A DNA stretch of 64,000 nucleotides from Amborella trichopoda (Eukaryota > Streptophyta > Magnoliopsida > Amborellales > Amborellaceae): contig NW_006499436.1 in the NCBI RefSeq assembly GCF_000471905.2, positions 2,613,625 through 2,677,624 on the forward strand, given 5' to 3'. A program made the position numbers and the translations under genes. Numbering within the stretch: the stretch's first letter is position 1; each line of letters begins with the position of its first letter. Shown here one piece after another: positions 58,100-64,000 of this stretch. The notes beneath the pieces are model-generated. The model was not told the DNA's origin. It saw nothing but the letters and a program-made list of their open reading frames with translations, and searched no databases.

Positions 58100-61000
58100 T
58101 TAATCATTCTCGCCCGAGGGCTTTCGTAAAAATATTTGCCAATTGATTGAAAGTGTGAAGATAGGAAGTCCGAAGTAGTCAAGAGGTGACCTTTTCACAA
58201 ACAAGATGACAACCAAGTTCGATATGCTTTGTTCTTTCATGAAAAACTAGAGTAGCGACAATGGAGCAGCCTTGTGATCGCAAAAATCGTAATGGGCCGT
58301 GAGTGAGGAATACCAAGATCGTTCCGCAGATATTTTAGCCAAGTTAACTCACAACTTAGAAGTACCATAGAGAGACATTTTGCTTCAGCAGAAGACATAG
58401 AAACTGTCTTTCGTTTCTTGGTTTTCCAAGAAATTGGGCTATCACAGAGCATAGTATAATAACCATTGGTAGATCGTTGAGTCATCAGGCAACTAGCACT
58501 ATCAGAATCACAATATCCGGTCTGAAGGTTACCGAAGGAGGATAATAGAATGCCATGTCCTGGGGTAGACTTGAGATACCGAAGTAATCGTAAGGCTACA
58601 TCAAGATGAGGTTTTCGAGGGTTGCATAAACTGACTAAGAATATGGATACTGAAAAAAATGTTCAAGAGAGTAATAGTCAAATATATCAGTCTGCCAATG
58701 AGCTGCCTATAAGTAGAAGGGTCTTTAAGAAGGTTGCCATTAGTAGAATTTACCTTTAGGTTTTGTTCCATGGGAAACTCTGAAGGCCTTGCTTTAAGCA
58801 TGCCCATGTCTTGGAGTATTTCTAATGTATACTTATGTTGGTATAGGAAAAGGCTTTACTGGACTTGGCCACTTCTATACCAAGAAAATATTTGAGTAGA
58901 CCTAAGTCATTGATATGAAATCGAGATTGGAGAAAGCCTTTGAGAATGGCAATTGCAGTGAGATTGTTCCCAATAATAAGTATATCATCAACATATATGA
59001 GAACATGAATACATTTGCCACCATATCGTTTGCTAAACAAAGAGTAGCCAACTTTGGACTGACGAAAACTCACACCTGAAATAGCTTGGAGAACCAGTTT
59101 CTTAATGCTTGTTTGAGTCCATATAAGGACTTTTGCAACTTACAGACTCTGTCCTCCCCCTGTTTAACAAATCCAAGAGGAATTTGCATATAAACTTCTT
59201 CCTCCAAATCCCCATGAAGGAAGGCATTGTTCACGTCCAACTGGTGTCAAGAGCAGTGTTGGATGGCAGGTATAGCTAATCTCATGGTGACTAATTTAGA
59301 CACATGTGTGAATGTTTCATGATAATCCAGACCTTCAGTCTGAGTATAACCTTGCTTTGTAACGTTCAATAGAGCCATCAGGGCGGTACTTAATCTTATA
59401 AACCCATTTGCAGCCAATGGGTCTCTTGTCAGGAGGCAGCTTGGTTATAGTTCAAGTATTATTTTCTTCGAGTGCCCGTATCGCAGTGGCCATTGTATCT
59501 CTCCATTCAGTGATTTCACAATATTTTTAAAAGATGTAGGTGTAATGGTTGAAGATAAAGCTATAACATAAGCACGGTGAGATGGAGACAATTGATCATA
59601 AGATAAAAAACTAGTGAGTAGAAGAACAATACCTGGTAAAATAGAAGGATGTTGTTGTATAGTTGTTAGAGCAGCAGCTGTGGAACAATGATATTGTTAT
59701 AGATATGGTGGTAGATGGGTAGGTTTAGAGGATCTACGAAGAGATTGTGGAGGTGGTGGTGGAGGTGAAGGAGGTGGTGGTGAAGAGGTTGGTGGTTGCA
59801 TAAGAGTTGGTGGGATAGTAACAGCTATAGATGAATGATCACTCCTTTGGCTAGGTAGGGAGATGATGGGAGAGGATGGGATGTTGTTAATTTCAAACAC
59901 TGGTAATGGGAACACATGGGTATTGGAAGATGAATGGAGTTGCTTGTTGTGATACGAAAACATAGTCTCATAAAATATGGCATCCCGACTAACAAAAATC
60001 ATTTTTCAAATTAAGTCAAACACTCGATATCCCTTTTGATCAAAAGGATATCCAATGAAAATGCCTGGATGGAACTGGGTGTCAAAGTTGTGTTCAATAG
60101 TAGGGATTATGAGCATAGCACAAACATTCAAAGATACACAATTGATTACAATCAGATTTGGTATTAAGAAAAACTTCATATGGTCTTTTGCCAGAGAATA
60201 AGGGTGTTAGCATTCTATTGATTAAAAATGTTGTGGTAAGAACACAATCCCCCAAGAACAGGAGAGGGAGATTAGCTTGAAATCATTAGGTACGAGCCAC
60301 CTCAAGAAAGTGCTGGTGTTTACGTTTAGCTATCTATTCTATTGGGGTATAGAGACACAACTATGTTGATGAATAACACCCTTGGATTTAAAAAACTTTT
60401 GCATTTCATGAGAAAAAAATTCAGTTCCATTGTCAGTTCCAATAGTCTTAATCTGACAATGAAACTATGTAAGTACCATAGCAAATTTTTTTTAAAGGCA
60501 TTGTTTAGCTTTAGATTTGAATTTCATCAAGAATACCCAGGTGCATTGACTAAAATCTTCAACAATAGTGAGAAAATAGTGAGCATCAGAGAGGGATGGA
60601 GTCTGGTATCCACCCCAAATATCACATTGTATCATACTAAAATCATATGAGGTATAAATAGAGTTAAAATTAAACGGTAGTCTTGTTTGTTTTGCCATGG
60701 GAAAGACAATACAAATGCAATTATTTAAACAAAAAATAAAAGGAAAAGTCTTAGAAAACAAATCAAGGGATGCTGAATGAGAAGAGGGTGGCGAATGAGA
60801 ACAATTTGACTTTGTATCTTTGAGCCTGGTGTCAAGGAAATAGAGTCTGTGCTACTCTCTACCTACTCCAATCGTCCTCCGCGTTGTTAGGTCCTGAAAA
60901 AGGCAAAAGTTGGAAAAAAAAGTTACTGAGAAATTTAAAGATTAGGTTAACTGACTGACGGATAACAAATTTTGCTTAAAGGAAGGAATACACAACATAT

Positions 61001-61395
61001 TAACTGTGTGGGTTATAGGGACAATTGGACCATTAGATAAGATAACATGTTGCAAAGAAGAAGCATTGATGACATTATCAATTAGCGAGATAGAATAAGA
61101 CTTGTGATGGCTAGCATCGGTATCAATGATGTAGGTGAGGTGGAAACTAAGAAACTTGTAGGTGAGGTGGAAATTGAAAAACTGTGAATGTTACTTGCTA
61201 AGTTGGCCATTGAAGCAGATGAACCTGATGTAATCACATTGAGAAGATGTTGGTACGCTCGATTGAAAGTTGAGCAGTGGCAGAAGACTTGGCAAAGGGT
61301 AGCAGATAGTCTGAATTATTATTGACATGGTGGACATTGGCTGCATTAGAATGGAATCTTAGGCAATCATTGTTGCTAGAGTCGTCGGATGCCAT
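58100..61395 (-). pseudogene. Copia gag-pol remnants (gag, integrase, RT, RNase H)
   Basis: Read right to left. The gag start is ATGGCATCCGACGAC at 61395, reading MASDDSSNNDC. Integrase pieces at 60492-60761 include IVEDFSQCTWVFLMK. A proline/serine-rich linker spans 59697-60002. The RT start is at about 59480-59380 ([14 protein letters not shown]); the RT catalytic block at 58822-59073 includes LIYVDDILIIGNN and GLLKYFLGIEVA. Next comes the STYRQLIGRLIYLT block (58601-58807), and RNase H at 58237-58485 has SMSSAEAKCLSM. Domain order is standard Copia (integrase before RT). Stops and frameshifts separate every piece. Confidence 0.88.
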
Positions 61396-61711
61396 GAGAG
61401 AAGTTTGAACATCACGTTTCCAATGAGAGCACGCAGCAGCTTTGGAAGCCTTAGTGGTGCAACAGTTTTAGTAAGAGAAACATGGCATAGCGGGTCACAG
61501 TGGTAGCAACACCTTTGATGATAACAGTAGCGTTACGGGCAGCAACACCTTTGATGATAACAGTAGCATTACGGAATTTTTGCAACAGGTACAATAGCAA
61601 ATATGTGATTGGCTGCTGCAGAGTAGTTTTGTTTGAGAGAGAGAGCCACTGCCCAATGGTCTGAGAGAGATGGCATATGTGAGACTTTTAGAAAGAGAAA
61701 GAGCGATACCA

Positions 61712-61933
61712 TGTTACAGAAAAATATAAAGAGAAGAAGACGTGATTTCTTCTATTGCTTTACGTAGTTTTTATAAGTTACAAGAGCAACATCCTCCAAT
61801 TTATGAGATTGTGCAATATACCAATATTTGTGGGATTTGTGGAGAGAAAGAAGTTATAAAAGATAGACGTTACAACTACTACACACGGTTTAGTCAAATC
61901 ATGTGTGTTTATATAGGAACAAATCTTCTAATA
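61712..61933 (-). repeat. Copia 5' LTR
   Basis: 222 bp; + strand start TGTTACAGAAAAATATAAAG, end CTTCTAATA. It is longer than the left LTR mainly because of a segment near 61794-61820 (CAATTTATGAGATTGTGC) missing from the left copy. Confidence 0.9.
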
Positions 61934-62620
61934 TTACATTTGCAAGGGTCATATTCTACATGCACTTACCGATCTGATTTATGACATGTATTGCCCGGGT
62001 TATCCTTTTGCACGCTGTTATTCTATAGTAAGGGAGAAAATTATAGTAATGAGATAGCACATACTGTGATTGTATACAAGAATGTCCTTGTTCTATTTAT
62101 TTCTTTCATTCCTTTATTACTATAAATTCCAGCTCCCGTTTCACCCTACACCAATATTTTCAATATTCTCTATAATCACTAAAAACATGAATTCTTTTAC
62201 TTGTAAACGTGTATTCATTTGGCTGTTAATGTAGACATATTTTTTCCACACTATTTTTTTACCCATGATTCAGGTTTATCATCCACCTGAGTCATGCGAG
62301 GAAATATGAAAAATCAGTGCTCATCATGAAATTCATTCATGCACATAGGCGTGTACAACAAAAACAAGGGTGCAGTTGGAAAGTGCTTGTACTTTATTGA
62401 TTGGAACCGGGAATCTCATATTTGTATTTGCTTTTGGGCCGCAGTCTTATTGAGGTTTCTTACATTTTAATCGAATAAATTTGCTGTAGTACCTTTTTCT
62501 ATCTGCATGTATATGTATATGGGGGATTCCTTCTTCCCAATTTCTACATGTTCAATTTTTTATTTCTTTAGTGGTTTGAGAATGGATCTATTGTGATCTG
62601 GTTAACCCATCCAGATTGTG

Positions 62621-62720
62621 GGCTGGTGACTGGAGTCATTAGGCCCGACCGAGTCTTGAAACCAGTTTTAGGCTGGTGACTCAAGTTATTGGGCCAGACC
62701 GAGTGTTGAAACGAGTGTTA
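62621..62720. repeat. 2 x 50-bp direct tandem repeat
   Basis: GGCTGGTGACT recurs at 62621 and 62671 with ATTRGGCCNGACCGAGTNTT following in both copies. Confidence 0.85.
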
Positions 62721-62769
62721 AATGACTCGGGCAAGTTACTTGCCCTTGCCCTTGTCGGGTGGCGAGTTT

Positions 62770-62870
62770 CACCAGAGGTTCGAACACCCTAAAAGTAATA
62801 TGCCTATGGTGAATCGATCCCTCGACCTTGTGTAAAGGCGCACACCATCTAACCAAGACGCCCTATCAAA
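62770..62870 (-). repeat. tRNA-related (SINE-like) sequence
   Basis: The minus strand reads GGGCGTCTTGGTTAGATGGT, CCTTTACACAAGG and GGATCGATTC, an order resembling a tRNA with A-box-like and B-box-like motifs. A related, more diverged stretch lies at about 63340-63400 (CACAAGGTGCAGTGATCGAA on the minus strand). Arms do not pair well, so a functional tRNA gene is unlikely. Confidence 0.45.
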
Positions 62871-63220
62871 AAAAGATAAAACACACATATATCTTTAAGG
62901 ACGAGATTTCTATAAAGAATAGGGTTTATGAAAACAAAATAAAGCGTCACCTCAAATCACTTTCGGTGTTGGAAATTTTCATGATGGCTCTAAAATTAAT
63001 TTCCAACATTGACAGTAAAATGGATGGTCTAAATGATTTGTTGCAATTTATGCAAATTTTTAAATTTTGAAATCTTAATTTTTTTGCACAACCATAATGT
63101 TCAAGCTGAGATGATCAATTTCAGTGTTTTTCAAAACTTGAATTGCAATTTTTTATGAGTTATGAGGGGAGGTTTTACTTATTTTTATAGGGCTGCAGCC
63201 CTGTCAAACCACTTTCCTAT
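62871..63220. mobile_element. Diverged MITE-like block
   Basis: Contains TGGATGGTCTAAATGATTTG and TTGAGATGATCAATTT-like motifs shared with the 36234/46520/50209 group, plus a TAGGGCTGCAGCCCTGTC palindrome near its right end. A similar block with GGGCTGTAGCCCTATC lies at about 40115-40490. Ends were not resolved. Confidence 0.4.
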
Positions 63221-63841
63221 ATTTAATAGGTTAAAAAATAATGTACCTGCTGTGATACGATCATTCAACCATTCGGTCTACCCAAGTCACCCTTTCAATG
63301 TTGCCAACATATATCTTATTCATGGGGTTCAAAAACAATGCTAAGGGTGGTTCGATCACTGCACCTTGTGTAAAACGGCTACACTGTCTAAGAAATGGGT
63401 ATGCCAAGTAAATATAACCAGCGTTTTTGGACTCGGACTTGGCAGAGTTACGCGGCCTCGGCCCATGGGCAAGTCCGAGTGCCCTGTTCCGATATTCTAT
63501 ACATGTTATTATTCGTTAGCTCATTCGTGCAGCTCCTCAGCAGCTTTTTGGCTATTATACAGGCCATGGCTACCTCACATCTTGTTAAATAGCCTTTTTG
63601 TATTTTGCTTTCATTTTAAAATCAGACTGTAGCTGGGTGAGTTACTCGGACTCTCCTAAGTAACTCGCCTCGGCCAAAGGGGAAATCCCAGTGCCTTGTT
63701 TGAAACACTACTATACATGTGTGGTTTTAGTTCTCCAAAGCTTCCAGGAAAGAAATTAAACATGCATCTTGAAAAAGGGTGCAGTTGACATACGGACGCC
63801 TCCATTGGCGTAGAGGTACGGGGCCCTCCAAATTCTATCAT

Positions 63842-64000
63842 GGTATATAATTTTGATGTAAATTGTTATTAGGATTATCTTAAAATCTATTTTTATATCT
63901 ACTTATAAAATTTTAAATTTTAAAAATGGTTAAAATCAAGTAGATCTATAAATATATGAAAATCTTGAAAATAGACGGTATAGATAATATGTTGTAAAAT
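63842..64000. mobile_element. MITE fragment running off the right edge
   Basis: TAATTTTGATGTAAATTGTT and ATCAAGTAGATCTATAAATA match the left half of the copy at 52509-52920; the right half lies outside the window. Confidence 0.6.

Larger units (their letters stand above)
57839..61938 (-). mobile_element. Copia LTR retrotransposon, full-length but degenerate
   Basis: Element 57844-61933 (about 4.1 kb) is flanked by TTACA on both sides (57839-57843, 61934-61938). Transcription would run right to left. The 5' LTR is 61712-61933 and the 3' LTR 57844-58042. Next to the 5' LTR the minus strand reads TGGTATCGCTC, close to the initiator-Met tRNA primer site. Next to the 3' LTR lies the polypurine tract TTGAGGGGGAA. 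The coding region has many stops and shifts. Confidence 0.92.

Noticed and set aside
59697-60002. Minus-strand proline/serine-rich open frame resembling a cell-wall protein
   Set aside because: It lies between the integrase and RT pieces of the Copia element, where low-complexity linkers are normal, and it has no signal peptide.

Overview
This window is nuclear DNA of a flowering plant. The coding sequence lies in short exons with GT..AG borders separated by AT-rich introns. Between them is a dense mix of plant transposable elements: L1-type and RTE-type LINEs, Copia, a probable Gypsy relic, hAT-like and Mutator-like non-autonomous elements, and tRNA-related repeats. The species cannot be named from the sequence; a plant with long, element-rich introns is all I can say. 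There is no prokaryotic or organellar gene content.

Only two host genes can be supported, both on the + strand. (1) 31-21232 is the 3' part of a sphingosine-1-phosphate lyase gene (DPL1/SPL type), a pyridoxal-phosphate enzyme of sphingolipid breakdown in the endoplasmic reticulum. I reconstruct 12 phase-consistent exons, including a 16-nt microexon, ending at a TAG stop; the 5' exons lie off the left edge. One intron is about 14.6 kb long and holds most of the left third of the window. (2) 43019-51132 is a complete four-exon xyloglucan endotransglucosylase/hydrolase (XTH) gene of 320 codons. It has a signal peptide, the [10 protein letters not shown] catalytic motif and a TATA box just upstream. 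XTH proteins remodel xyloglucan in the cell wall. The two genes have no evident functional link.

Layout. 0.03-5.7 kb: lyase exons. 5.7-20.2 kb: the giant intron, with a palindrome-rich DNA transposon (5765-7380), a Copia relic on the minus strand (about 7500-8480), small tandem repeats, an L1-type LINE with target-site duplications (9319-13694), unexplained sequence, and an RTE tail. 20.2-21.2 kb: last lyase exons, preceded by a duplicated 3' splice site. 21.2-42.9 kb: no host gene. This stretch holds a possible plant-mobile-domain relic (22.6-24.7 kb), an intact-ended hAT-like element (24703-25549), Gypsy gag debris (about 31.2-31.6 kb), LTR/primer-binding-site fragments (32.9-34.6 and 37.4-38.0 kb), a Mutator-like MITE (36234-36626), a minisatellite (38.4-39.0 kb), a GTGGCAA-type hAT element (39.3-39.8 kb) and a tandem array carrying tRNA-like promoter boxes (41.5-42.1 kb). 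43.0-51.1 kb: XTH, whose introns hold at least five small elements. 51.1-57.8 kb: MITEs, LINE fragments and a 501-bp-period repeat. 57844-61933: a Copia element on the minus strand with both LTRs, a 5-bp target duplication and an initiator-tRNA-type primer site, but a broken polyprotein. 61.9-64.0 kb: repeat debris.

The main observations for follow-up are the duplicated splice acceptor and microexon in the lyase gene, the palindrome-rich transposon, the tRNA-like tandem array, and a recurring pattern of 20-140 bp direct tandem duplications across the window. I found no clear new multi-gene system.
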